Positions 9,264 to 17,439 of a DNA stretch of 64,000 nt are shown in pieces. Position 1 is the stretch's first letter. Each line of letters opens with the position of its first letter. Below the pieces are notes generated by a model. That model saw only the letters and a list, made by a program, of their open reading frames with translations. It was not told the DNA's origin and made no database searches. The position numbers and the translations under genes are program-made. The stretch comes from Methylobacter marinus A45. Its GTDB lineage: Bacteria > Pseudomonadota > Gammaproteobacteria > Methylococcales > Methylomonadaceae. Location: assembly GCF_000383855.1 (NCBI RefSeq), contig NZ_KB912877.1:3822718-3886717 (forward strand). The letters run 5' to 3'.

Positions 9264-11396
9264 TCACGCCCAACCAAACCCAATCACATGCGTCTGGTGC
9301 GAGTTGATGCCGTCCCTGACCGCGAACAGCTCCACGCGCGGATCGGTTAATGTAAACAGCGCGAACGTGTGCGTAGTGCCGGTCAGTCCGGTGGCCTGCT
9401 CCTTGAGAGTTGCGCCGTCGTACAGGCTGACCGTATAGCTAACGCCAGACTCGGGGCCGATATTGCCTGCCGATTGCGGCACCAGCGAGGCCGTTTGCTG
9501 CAGCCGGTCGCGATGCGACCAGGTCACCGTGATGGCTCCAGACAACGCTGCTGCAGGGTAGGCGTCCCCGTTCAGTTTGACATTGCCGGGGGCATACGGT
9601 TTCTGGGCGCGCCCAGTCAACGAAACAGTTAGTTCAGCGGCGTCGGCCAGGTCGAGTTTGCCCAAGGGTGCGGTCGGCAATATCTTGGCATTGACGGTTT
9701 CGCCGCTGATCCGCTCCAGGGTTTCAAACGCCTGGTGATCGTCAATAAAGTACAGCCTGGCACCGGCGGCATGAGCGACCGGCACGGTATCCAACACGCC
9801 GCGATCGAGGCTGACCGTGCTGTTAACCAGGTCAATCGTGGTGACGGCCACCAACTCATCATCCAGCAACGCATAGCGGCCGACCGCCACCTGATCAAGA
9901 TTGTAGCCGTTGGCGATGGCGATGGCGGCATTACTGACGGCCAAGCCCAACGCTGCCGTCACAGTAGCGGTCGGGCAGAATTGGCCGCTGCCGGCCGGGG
10001 CATAGGCCGCCGCTCCAACCCGCGTCTGCAGATCGAAGCCGAAAAAATCGGATTTAGGCTTGACCGCGCAGGCCGCCACGAACGCAAAGTTCGCCCCCAG
10101 CTGGGCATGGTCGGCCGCCGACAGATTGAACACCGAATCCCAATAGGTGGCCTCGTAAACGCGCTGATAGGTGGCAGCGACAGGCGCGCTCGGTGAATCG
10201 GCCCATAATGAATCGATCGGTGTGTAATACACCGAGGCCGGGAACGCGAACACATCCTCGACCGCCGTGATAATGATGGCGCTGTCGTTAATGGTGCCGA
10301 AATCGATATCGCCGATCCGGTAAACGACATCGGCTATCCCGTACTTATTCCAGCTGAACTTGAAGACATCGCCCTTGTTGAGCCCCCAGACCGTCCGGTT
10401 GCATTTGAGCCGGATCGCCGACAAGGGCGTCGACGACACGCGCAACTCGCGCTGCGCGACCTTTTGCGCCAGCGTCGCGTTCGATATGCCTGGCATTTGC
10501 AATGTTTTGGAGATACGCCGGCCCTGGATTTGTTGATTGCCGATATCATGAACGATAACGGGTTTATCCTGATCGGTGCCCTCGTCATGATAAATCAGCG
10601 CCACCTCATTGATGGTGTCCTCCCAGCCGGAGCGCTGGAACGATTCGAACGCGATGACGTTATTTTCGCTAATCGATAGCAGGTCATTAACGCTGTAATC
10701 GTCCCTGACCAGCTTGATCTGAATCTTGCCGGTGGCGATATCGGTGCGGATCACGCCGTCGATCTGCACCAGCACCATATTGATGAGGTCGTCGATTGAT
10801 TGCGCCTGCTCCCAGATCAACGAAAAGCCGTTGCCTTCATTATATAAGGTGTCGGCCGCCGCCATAAATGACGCCTCGTCGATCAATGATGCCGCCAGGC
10901 CCATACCCCAGTTGCGATCAGTATACAGCTCGCGGATGCCATGGGCCGGGTTCATGTCGTCGCCGATCCGTGCCTTGGCCAGATACCACATCGGTGCGCC
11001 CTGGCTGTCGATATTAGTGCGCTGGGCCTGGATGGCCATGGCCTTCATGTAGGGATTGTGCAGCGCGTAATAGAAGCTTTTGAACAGCAGCGTGCAGACG
11101 CCTCGAAACGCCGGGATAGACGCCTCGCCCAGCACGCCGGCCAGATAACTGTCCTGCGTTTGCGTGGCCTTGCCGGACAGGATAGAGACCTGGCCGGACA
11201 CGCCGCCTTCCTTGGATTCGCCGCCGAACAGGCCGGGCTGGTCGATCGCGATCTCGGTATCCATGGCCGCGCCGCTCCAGGCCGTACGATCCGCAAACAC
11301 GATCCTGGTCACGGCATCGATCGGCCCGTGGCACAGCGCCGCCTGCCAGCCCAGATAGTAATAATATCCCGCAATGGTACTCGAGCCCTTGCTCAT
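9264..11396 (-). CDS. Phage tail tip/hub protein
   Basis: 710 residues starting MSKGSSTIAGYYYYLGWQ, last gene of the tail module. Such proteins follow the DUF2163 (BR0599-type) protein in B3-like phages and form the distal tail hub related to host-specificity protein J. The middle holds beta-rich repeats and a loop, VAVGRYALLDDELVAVTTID, typical of tail-hub modules. The C terminus has a fibronectin-like strand pattern (GNVKLNGDAYPAAAL, then SHRDRLQQTASL). The start is set by an ATGA overlap with the gene before it. It probably contacts the receptor at the cell surface. Confidence 0.82.
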   Translation of the reverse strand: MSKGSSTIAGYYYYLGWQAALCHGPIDAVTRIVFADRTAWSGAAMDTEIAIDQPGLFGGESKEGGVSGQVSILSGKATQTQDSYLAGVLGEASIPAFRGVCTLLFKSFYYALHNPYMKAMAIQAQRTNIDSQGAPMWYLAKARIGDDMNPAHGIRELYTDRNWGMGLAASLIDEASFMAAADTLYNEGNGFSLIWEQAQSIDDLINMVLVQIDGVIRTDIATGKIQIKLVRDDYSVNDLLSISENNVIAFESFQRSGWEDTINEVALIYHDEGTDQDKPVIVHDIGNQQIQGRRISKTLQMPGISNATLAQKVAQRELRVSSTPLSAIRLKCNRTVWGLNKGDVFKFSWNKYGIADVVYRIGDIDFGTINDSAIIITAVEDVFAFPASVYYTPIDSLWADSPSAPVAATYQRVYEATYWDSVFNLSAADHAQLGANFAFVAACAVKPKSDFFGFDLQTRVGAAAYAPAGSGQFCPTATVTAALGLAVSNAAIAIANGYNLDQVAVGRYALLDDELVAVTTIDLVNSTVSLDRGVLDTVPVAHAAGARLYFIDDHQAFETLERISGETVNAKILPTAPLGKLDLADAAELTVSLTGRAQKPYAPGNVKLNGDAYPAAALSGAITVTWSHRDRLQQTASLVPQSAGNIGPESGVSYTVSLYDGATLKEQATGLTGTTHTFALFTLTDPRVELFAVRDGINSHQTHVIGFGWA

Positions 11397-11605
11397 TGCC
11401 CGCCCTCCTGCTGTCTGGCGAATTCGACGACCTGTTCGGCCTGGTAATCGCCGGTCGCCAGCAGAACCTCGGCCTCGATGCCGTGCTTGCAAAAATCATC
11501 CCAGTCCAGGCCGTAATGCTCGGCAAACGACCGCGCGCCGCGCGCACAATAGCCCGTACGGCCGCCCAGCGGCATTTGCCGCATGTGATGCAGATAAATG
11601 CGCAT
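11393..11605 (-). CDS. Small phage tail-module protein
   Basis: 70 residues (MRIYLHHMRQMPLGGRTGYC...). Short, acidic C-terminal half; the pattern CARGARSFAEHYGLDWDDF suggests a small helical domain. It sits between two tail-tip genes, overlapping the next by ATGA and sharing a base with the previous stop, so it belongs to the tail assembly block. Function is not recognised beyond its syntenic position in B3-type phages. Confidence 0.75.
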   Translation of the reverse strand: MRIYLHHMRQMPLGGRTGYCARGARSFAEHYGLDWDDFCKHGIEAEVLLATGDYQAEQVVEFARQQEGGQ

Positions 11606-11838
11606 TATTTTTTCCCCTGACTGACCTTGTGCGGCCGGGTCGAGCGGTCGCCGTACCAGACGATATTTGCCGATTTGAAGGTGCGCTTGCCGAACAGCAC
11701 CGGCACGAAGCGGCTTGGGTCGGCTTGCGGCACATTTTCCAGCGCCTGCGCCTCCGGCGCTTTCGGCTTCGGGGCCAGCAGTACCGACAGCGCCATGGCA
11801 ATCAATTGAATGATGATTAATACAACTTGAACCCACAT
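11605..11838 (-). CDS. Small phage membrane-anchored tail protein
   Basis: 77 residues. One N-terminal hydrophobic helix (VQVVLIIIQLIAMALSVLLA, 3-22) is followed by a proline-rich spacer and a C-terminal soluble part (SRFVPVLFGKRTFKSANIVWYGD). The latter resembles the FGKR-containing start of lambda-type tail tip assembly proteins. It is translated in the tail block between the DUF2163 protein and the 70-residue protein. Confidence 0.75.
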   Translation of the reverse strand: MWVQVVLIIIQLIAMALSVLLAPKPKAPEAQALENVPQADPSRFVPVLFGKRTFKSANIVWYGDRSTRPHKVSQGKK

Positions 11839-11850
11839 ATGGTCGCTCCT

Positions 11851-12669
11851 TTAGAACAGCATGGTGCCGCCGAACGGCGAGTTGGTCGGCATATAAGGGA
11901 AACCACCGTAATTGGGCAGATTATTGAACCGGCCGTCGCACATGGCCGGGCTATGGTCGCAGCCCGGATAAACCGAGATCGACACGCCAGCGGCCAGCGA
12001 CTCGATCGGCGACAAGAGCGTGACCGTATCGCCGGCATGCGCGGTCATCATGCGCTTTTCGACCACGCCGCCAGCGGTGATAAATTCCAGCAGGCCGCCG
12101 ACCCAGTAGCCGTCGTCCTGCCCGGCAAAGGCCGGGCACACCACGCTGTTGCCGGACACCGACTGCACCGTGCCGGCGACCTTATACAACTCTTTAACGA
12201 CATTGCAGGACAGCGGCGTCTGATCATACAAGGCGTGCGAACAGGGCGCCCCGAATGTGCGCCGCAGGCCCTGGGCCTTCTGCGCGGTCATGATCGACTC
12301 GCACAACAGATCGACGGCGGCGGATTTGAATTCGGCGTTCTTGACCCGGCCGATCCAAAGCACAACCGTTTCCGTATCGCTGCGGTGCTTGCCGTAGATC
12401 GTCACGGACGTGTTCTCGGCCGCCGGAAAGGCGATATACGTATGGGCCAGCGTGTTGTTGCGCGGCAGCGTGATCGTGACCGACTCGCTGCTCAGGCCGC
12501 CGCCGAAGCGGAGCTTCGAACGCTTGATCAAGCCGGCGTCGAAGGTCTGGCCGTTATAGCTCTGCGCCACATCCGACGAGGTATAACGCCATGACTGGGC
12601 GCCGCGCTTGAATTCGTAGAACTCAACCGGGCTGCCCTTGATCAGTTTTTCAATTGCACTAAACGTCAT
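11851..12669 (-). CDS. Phage BR0599-family (DUF2163) tail protein
   Basis: 272 residues from ATG 12669. The N-terminal part (YEFKRGAQSWRYTSSD) and the C-terminal cysteine region (FGAPCSHALYD, then YPGCDHSPAMCDGRFNNLPNYGGFPYMP) are the signature of the DUF2163/BR0599 family. These are tail components with several conserved cysteines that may bind metal, also found in gene transfer agents. The start lies 10 bp inside the end of the preceding tail gene. A GTG nine bases upstream (12678) is an alternative. Confidence 0.85.
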   Translation of the reverse strand: MTFSAIEKLIKGSPVEFYEFKRGAQSWRYTSSDVAQSYNGQTFDAGLIKRSKLRFGGGLSSESVTITLPRNNTLAHTYIAFPAAENTSVTIYGKHRSDTETVVLWIGRVKNAEFKSAAVDLLCESIMTAQKAQGLRRTFGAPCSHALYDQTPLSCNVVKELYKVAGTVQSVSGNSVVCPAFAGQDDGYWVGGLLEFITAGGVVEKRMMTAHAGDTVTLLSPIESLAAGVSISVYPGCDHSPAMCDGRFNNLPNYGGFPYMPTNSPFGGTMLF

Positions 12670-15151
12670 CGAGCACACTCACAAAGGTTGCCGCGCATTG
12701 CGCGATAGACGCCGTCTCGTGTTCGAGGGTGACGGTATCCGACGCCAGGCGCATATAGGTTAAAAACGAGAGGATTTTGATCTGGCTGACGGCAACATCG
12801 GCGCCCAGCGCGCTGTCGAGAACCAAGGCCTCGGTGCCGTCGCCGTTGTCGGTGGCCGAAATGATGCGCCGGTAATAGACGGTTCCGGCCTTAGTCTTGA
12901 TCACCAGATCCCGGCGGTTGTTGGGCAGGTCGGACAGATACAGGCTGTAGCCAGTATAGGCGACCGTGATGCCATTATTGCCGGCGCCGATATCCTGCAT
13001 AACGGTAAAGTCGCTCTGGCCGCTGGCCAGCCAGCAGGCATTGAATTTGCCGGCGCGCGCGAACAGCGCCTGAATCAGGGCATGGCGCTCGGCCAGCGTC
13101 GCGGCCAAAAAGTTATAATCGAAGGCGATGGCGGCGCGGTTGGATTGATCATCGACGTAGCGGCCGTTGATGTTGAAGTCGATGATCTCCAATTGCCGCG
13201 CCCATTCCATCGACACATCGCGCGCGACGTTGTTAGGCGTGGTCAGCACCGGCAGGCCGCGGTACAGCGTCGTGTAATCGATGGCCTCGTAGGCGTTGTC
13301 GGTGTCGTCGCACAGGAACTGCATATCGTAGACCGATAAGCCGGCATGCTCCAGCTTGCCTTTCTGCGTGGCGTCCAGCATCCCCAGGCGAAGCGGATAA
13401 ACCGGCGTATTGGCCGGCCAGTCCTGCGTCAACGGCGATGCCACGGTAATCGATGAATCGCTCATATCCGCAATCTCGAACGCCTCGTAGACGAACGCCG
13501 CCTGCCTGATGATACCCAAGCCTCCAATATAAAAGCCGCGATGGCGCGTATCGCAGGCGATAGCGCTTTGGTTCGATGTCACGCCGCTGCTCAGGCGGGT
13601 AACATCGAACCAAAGCGGTATCGCGAAATTGCGGCTTTGCCAGGCAGCTAGCAGGATATTGCCGCGCTGCTGCTCGTCGCCCTGCAGGATGATCCGGTAT
13701 TGCAAGATCCGGCGCGGGTATTCGCGCAGCTTCCGGCGCTGCTCGCCGCCGGCATAACTTGTCAGGATCTCGGTCAGCCATTCGAAGGAATCCCTGATCG
13801 CCCGGCTCCAGTCCGGCTTGATCGCGAACGGCACGACGCGCTGGCCCGTGACCCGCAGATCGATGGCGCCGGTATCGAATACGAAGCTGTAGGCGGCATC
13901 GATCCTGGGCGGGCCGTTGACCGCGATGTTGAGCGTGTAGATCCGGCTCTCGTTGCGCTGGAAAACGGTCGGCTCGACAATGGGACGGTTCAGAATCAGG
14001 CCGTCGGTCAACGATTCGTTAATGGTCGACAGCGTGCGGGCCGCGTCGATCCAGGCGTTCCAGACTTCAACGTCGCGCTGTTGCGCCGACAGCAGATTGC
14101 CCAGGGCGATCGGATTGGGCAGGATGTGGATGCGGAAGTAGAAGTCGTCCATGTAGCTGGGCGCCTTGTGGCCCGCCAATAGCGGGAACGTCACGGACGC
14201 CACCGGCACATTGGAGCTGAACGTAGCGCCAACTAAGTCTAGTCCGACAGCTGAGCAGCCCGGAGGCCAGCCGTTGCCGGAATACGTGTTTAGGTTATCG
14301 GTTAAGTAGTACCAATCAGCTGTGCCTTGAGCAGCAGGATCATAGGCAATACCGCCTTTTATAGTTTGTAGGGTTGTGTGGAGAACTGAACCTTTGAATA
14401 CAAGAGAGCCTGCTTGAATTTCGGCTACATCGGGTGTGGTTTCCCATACCTGTAGCGCAGAAGCTTTAAAAACAACTGAGCCAGCAGATATCTCACTATA
14501 CATAGGCTCGCCGGTTTCGCAATCTACCTGTAAAACCGCTCCTTTAAGAACTAGACTTCCGGCGCTTAACTCACTGGTGTTGCTTTCTCCGCTTGCAGTT
14601 GAATCCCATGCAGAGAAACCAGATGGCAGGGGATAGATAAAATCAGCTTCCGCGAAAAGGGCAGTCCCGGATGTATTAGTTTCATACCCAGACCAGAACG
14701 CATAAACTGTAGCAGGCAAGCTACTGTACTGAGGATTTGCTTCGGTAACTGGGTTGCCGGAAAGTATCCAAGTCCCGTTTTTGCCAAACCATAGTTTGCC
14801 GTTTTTGATGGCGACCATAATAACATCGCCTGTCGTGAAGGTAACTCCAGGTGTAGCAGTTGTAGCCCCGTTACGTAATGTGCCATTAGTCGGGGTATTT
14901 TGCCACCCATAACCGGCCGAGTCCTGTCCAATATACGTTGCAACTGATGCACTGTCAGAACCGATCCCGATAATGGTCTGATTAGCTGTAGTCGCTTCAA
15001 CTAATATCTCAAAATAGTAAGCATCCGATGTTGCTTTGGCGACAGTTGATCTTACAGACTGCCACGATGTAGCGTTTTTAGTCGCTGTCAAATCTCCGTT
15101 TGACAGGACTACATTAGCGCCCTTATTAGCACTGTCGAATACAACGGCCAT
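12659..15151 (-). CDS. Large tail protein with N-terminal SPRY domain
   Basis: 830 residues. Positions about 1-175 form a SPRY-type beta sandwich (YYFEILVEATTANQTIIGIG, GYGWQNTPTNGTLRNG, FTTGDVIMVAIKNGKLWFGK). Residues about 180-270 contain three degenerate repeats of the form AGSLVFKGSVLQ. From about 340 on it is a conventional B3-type tail protein (IRDSFEWLTEILTSYAGGEQ, YRIILQGDEQQRGNILLAAW). The N-terminal third is clearly more AT-rich than the rest. This suggests an acquired receptor- or glycan-binding module grafted on a conserved tail core. Confidence 0.8.
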   Translation of the reverse strand: MAVVFDSANKGANVVLSNGDLTATKNATSWQSVRSTVAKATSDAYYFEILVEATTANQTIIGIGSDSASVATYIGQDSAGYGWQNTPTNGTLRNGATTATPGVTFTTGDVIMVAIKNGKLWFGKNGTWILSGNPVTEANPQYSSLPATVYAFWSGYETNTSGTALFAEADFIYPLPSGFSAWDSTASGESNTSELSAGSLVLKGAVLQVDCETGEPMYSEISAGSVVFKASALQVWETTPDVAEIQAGSLVFKGSVLHTTLQTIKGGIAYDPAAQGTADWYYLTDNLNTYSGNGWPPGCSAVGLDLVGATFSSNVPVASVTFPLLAGHKAPSYMDDFYFRIHILPNPIALGNLLSAQQRDVEVWNAWIDAARTLSTINESLTDGLILNRPIVEPTVFQRNESRIYTLNIAVNGPPRIDAAYSFVFDTGAIDLRVTGQRVVPFAIKPDWSRAIRDSFEWLTEILTSYAGGEQRRKLREYPRRILQYRIILQGDEQQRGNILLAAWQSRNFAIPLWFDVTRLSSGVTSNQSAIACDTRHRGFYIGGLGIIRQAAFVYEAFEIADMSDSSITVASPLTQDWPANTPVYPLRLGMLDATQKGKLEHAGLSVYDMQFLCDDTDNAYEAIDYTTLYRGLPVLTTPNNVARDVSMEWARQLEIIDFNINGRYVDDQSNRAAIAFDYNFLAATLAERHALIQALFARAGKFNACWLASGQSDFTVMQDIGAGNNGITVAYTGYSLYLSDLPNNRRDLVIKTKAGTVYYRRIISATDNGDGTEALVLDSALGADVAVSQIKILSFLTYMRLASDTVTLEHETASIAQCAATFVSVLDDV

Positions 15152-15171
15152 AGCAATATTATTGAGTAGTA

Positions 15172-15648
15172 TTAAACGCCGTTAACCTTCTGAGTATAAA
15201 ACCAGCCAGAAGCGCCAATCAGGATAGATAAGTCGTACCCTGCCGAAACGGTTACATCCTGTGGAGTTCCGCTGTTATAGTTAAGATACCCGTAACCAAT
15301 CAAAGGTTTATTACTTGCAGGTGTGTTGTTGTACAATACAAACAATCTAGCTGTTAAGCCTGCTCCACTGGCTGTCCAAGTTGGGTTATCTGAATGAAAC
15401 TCCCACTCGCCAGGATTAGCTCCTGCTTCCAGGGTTTTAGTAGTTAAGGCGATTCCGCCAGCCGTGTAGCCGTTGGCTGTCGCAAGCTCATTGGTTACAG
15501 AAACATCAAAGAACTCATGCAGAGCAGCATCAGGCACATAAGCGGATGTGCATAGAGCTACCTTGATATCGTCAGTCAGAAGGTCAGGGATGCTCTGATT
15601 TTTTGGTGCTTTGTCATACCATGTAAAAGGTGCTGCTGTAATTGCCAT
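15172..15648 (-). CDS. Phage structural protein, tail fibre-like
   Basis: 158 residues starting MAITAAPFTWYDKAPKNQS. The pattern LLTDDIKVALCTSAYVPDAALHEFFDV, then ALTTKTLEAG, occurs in small phage virion proteins of unknown role encoded near tail fibre genes. It lies between the SPRY tail protein and two unique proteins in an AT-richer patch, likely a variable host-recognition cassette. No signal peptide or membrane segment. Confidence 0.65.
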   Translation of the reverse strand: MAITAAPFTWYDKAPKNQSIPDLLTDDIKVALCTSAYVPDAALHEFFDVSVTNELATANGYTAGGIALTTKTLEAGANPGEWEFHSDNPTWTASGAGLTARLFVLYNNTPASNKPLIGYGYLNYNSGTPQDVTVSAGYDLSILIGASGWFYTQKVNGV

Positions 15649-15670
15649 TGCCTTATCCTATCTGTGTTTG

Positions 15671-16585
15671 TTATGGGCCATCGTAACGAACTGCAAATCC
15701 TACAGTCCCCGAATCAGTTGCGGCAACTGAAGCGTTTCTAGCAGCTGCATTTTTTGCAATCCAGGGGAAAACCTTCCACCTGTCTGTTCCCAGAGTCACT
15801 ATGTCCCCTATCTCGTAATTATCTATTCTTATGTACCTGATATGCTCAACATAGCCTAAGTACGCCTTGAAGTTATCGGCCATAGCGAATTGGAGGTGTA
15901 TAGGTACTAGCAGCGCTTGGTTATTCCACGCGTTAGGCGATCTAAATAATGAGGAAACTGTGTAGTCTGTAGGTGTTACTTTTAGCTTATCCGTAGAGTC
16001 CCAGACGCTACCATCTATCTTTGCATGTAAGCCTGTTGTTTTATACGTCCAGCCTCCGACGCCAGTAGAAAACGGGATAGCGATGTCCCCTCTGAACTGG
16101 AAGCTGCCATACAGGGTTGTTACGCCGGAAAGTATTTCTGCATCAGTTATGGAAACAAAAACAGGTTCGCCTATGGAAGCGCTCGAACCCCCTCTAGAAG
16201 CAAAAAACCAATTACCACCCACAAAAGCTGAGCTATGTATTTTAACTATCTCACCAAACATAATTGTCTGGATTTTATTTGTATCGTACTGCAGGACACA
16301 AACAACTTGATCTGGGTTTGCTGAGTAGAATAAGTAATACGTAACTGGCCAACTCGCATCAACTATATAAATCTGCTTAGAGAAAGGGCAAAGTTCTACT
16401 GTACCGTCTGCACTATTAGCACCAGTTATGTGTAATCCTTTAGTTCCATCAACTGTCAAAGTAACATTAGACTGCCCTTTCGACAGCCAATTGGCCGTTA
16501 AGCCGAACCCATTATTGGTGCAGAACGACTCTATGACTGATTTCAATGCAGCAGGCGAGGCTACTGTACCTGTTTGATACGCCAT
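15671..16585 (-). CDS. Phage tail-associated protein, unknown
   Basis: 304 residues beginning MAYQTGTVASPAALKSVIESFC. The start MAYQTGTVASPAALK and the following gene's start MAYEIGTAAGHYDLLTKL are of the same type, so the two are probably paralogous by their N-terminal adapter domains. The rest is beta-rich. AT-richer than the flanking tail genes. Shares its start base with the stop of the next gene in the order, indicating coupled translation. Confidence 0.65.
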   Translation of the reverse strand: MAYQTGTVASPAALKSVIESFCTNNGFGLTANWLSKGQSNVTLTVDGTKGLHITGANSADGTVELCPFSKQIYIVDASWPVTYYLFYSANPDQVVCVLQYDTNKIQTIMFGEIVKIHSSAFVGGNWFFASRGGSSASIGEPVFVSITDAEILSGVTTLYGSFQFRGDIAIPFSTGVGGWTYKTTGLHAKIDGSVWDSTDKLKVTPTDYTVSSLFRSPNAWNNQALLVPIHLQFAMADNFKAYLGYVEHIRYIRIDNYEIGDIVTLGTDRWKVFPWIAKNAAARNASVAATDSGTVGFAVRYDGP

Positions 16586-17439
16586 TATTGCAACCTCAGT
16601 GCCAGATAATCCTTAAACCCGGTACGCCAGACATCGCGCAGAACCACGTACGTGACCCCGTCGATAATTAGCGTGTTCTCTACAGCATTGTTGAAACCTG
16701 AAATAAAATAAACACCGTCCAGCTCGCCATAGTTGTTGATATAGCCTGTGGCATTCTCTGACATTACCAAACTATGCAGACCATAATGGCCCTCGGCCAC
16801 GTTGCTATCCGAGTTAGTATTCCTAAGCGTGTTAGCGCCTGCGAACGGCAGAAATTGAGGAGTACGCCAGTTGCCGTCAACGAAGCGCATGGCCATGTTC
16901 GCTCGCGCACCCTTGAACCAGGCCGTGTGCGTTGTCTCGGAATAGCGCATGCCGGCGGCGCTGGTCAGCATGCCGCCGACGCACAGTGGATAGGGATACT
17001 GGCTAGGCGATGCGTACGGTAAGAATTTACCCAGATAAAAGGATTCGTAGACGTTCTCAATCTTGGCGACGACGATGCAGCGCTGGCCGTTGCCGACGAA
17101 CCAGTACGGAATGCTCTGGTTCCACAGCGGCACGCCGATATCGTTGGCGATCCGCCCCGGCTGGGTCTCGAATGAATTGCCCGGCACATAGCCGGTAAAG
17201 CCGTTGATCTTCCAGTTATAATAGTCCGAAGAAACGCTTTGGTAGGTCTTGATGCCGGTATAGATTTCCTCAGTGCCGGATAGACCTGGCGCTTTCCAGA
17301 TAACGCCCTTGTCGGCGCTGACCGTGTCTTCCCACTGCATCGCCCAGCGCTCTGCCACGGGCAATGTCACTTCCAGGAAGGTCCGCAATTTTGTCAGCAG
17401 GTCATAGTGGCCTGCCGCCGTCCCTATTTCATAGGCCAT
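16585..17439 (-). CDS. Phage tail-associated protein, unknown
   Basis: 284 residues (MAYEIGTAAGHYDLLTKLRTFLE). The N-terminal 60 or so residues match the type seen in the adjacent 304-residue protein, including a tryptophan-rich stretch (AERWAMQWEDTV). It abuts the tape measure stop with a one-base overlap. Position after the tape measure suggests a distal-tail component; no family is recognised with confidence. Confidence 0.65.
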   Translation of the reverse strand: MAYEIGTAAGHYDLLTKLRTFLEVTLPVAERWAMQWEDTVSADKGVIWKAPGLSGTEEIYTGIKTYQSVSSDYYNWKINGFTGYVPGNSFETQPGRIANDIGVPLWNQSIPYWFVGNGQRCIVVAKIENVYESFYLGKFLPYASPSQYPYPLCVGGMLTSAAGMRYSETTHTAWFKGARANMAMRFVDGNWRTPQFLPFAGANTLRNTNSDSNVAEGHYGLHSLVMSENATGYINNYGELDGVYFISGFNNAVENTLIIDGVTYVVLRDVWRTGFKDYLALRLQ

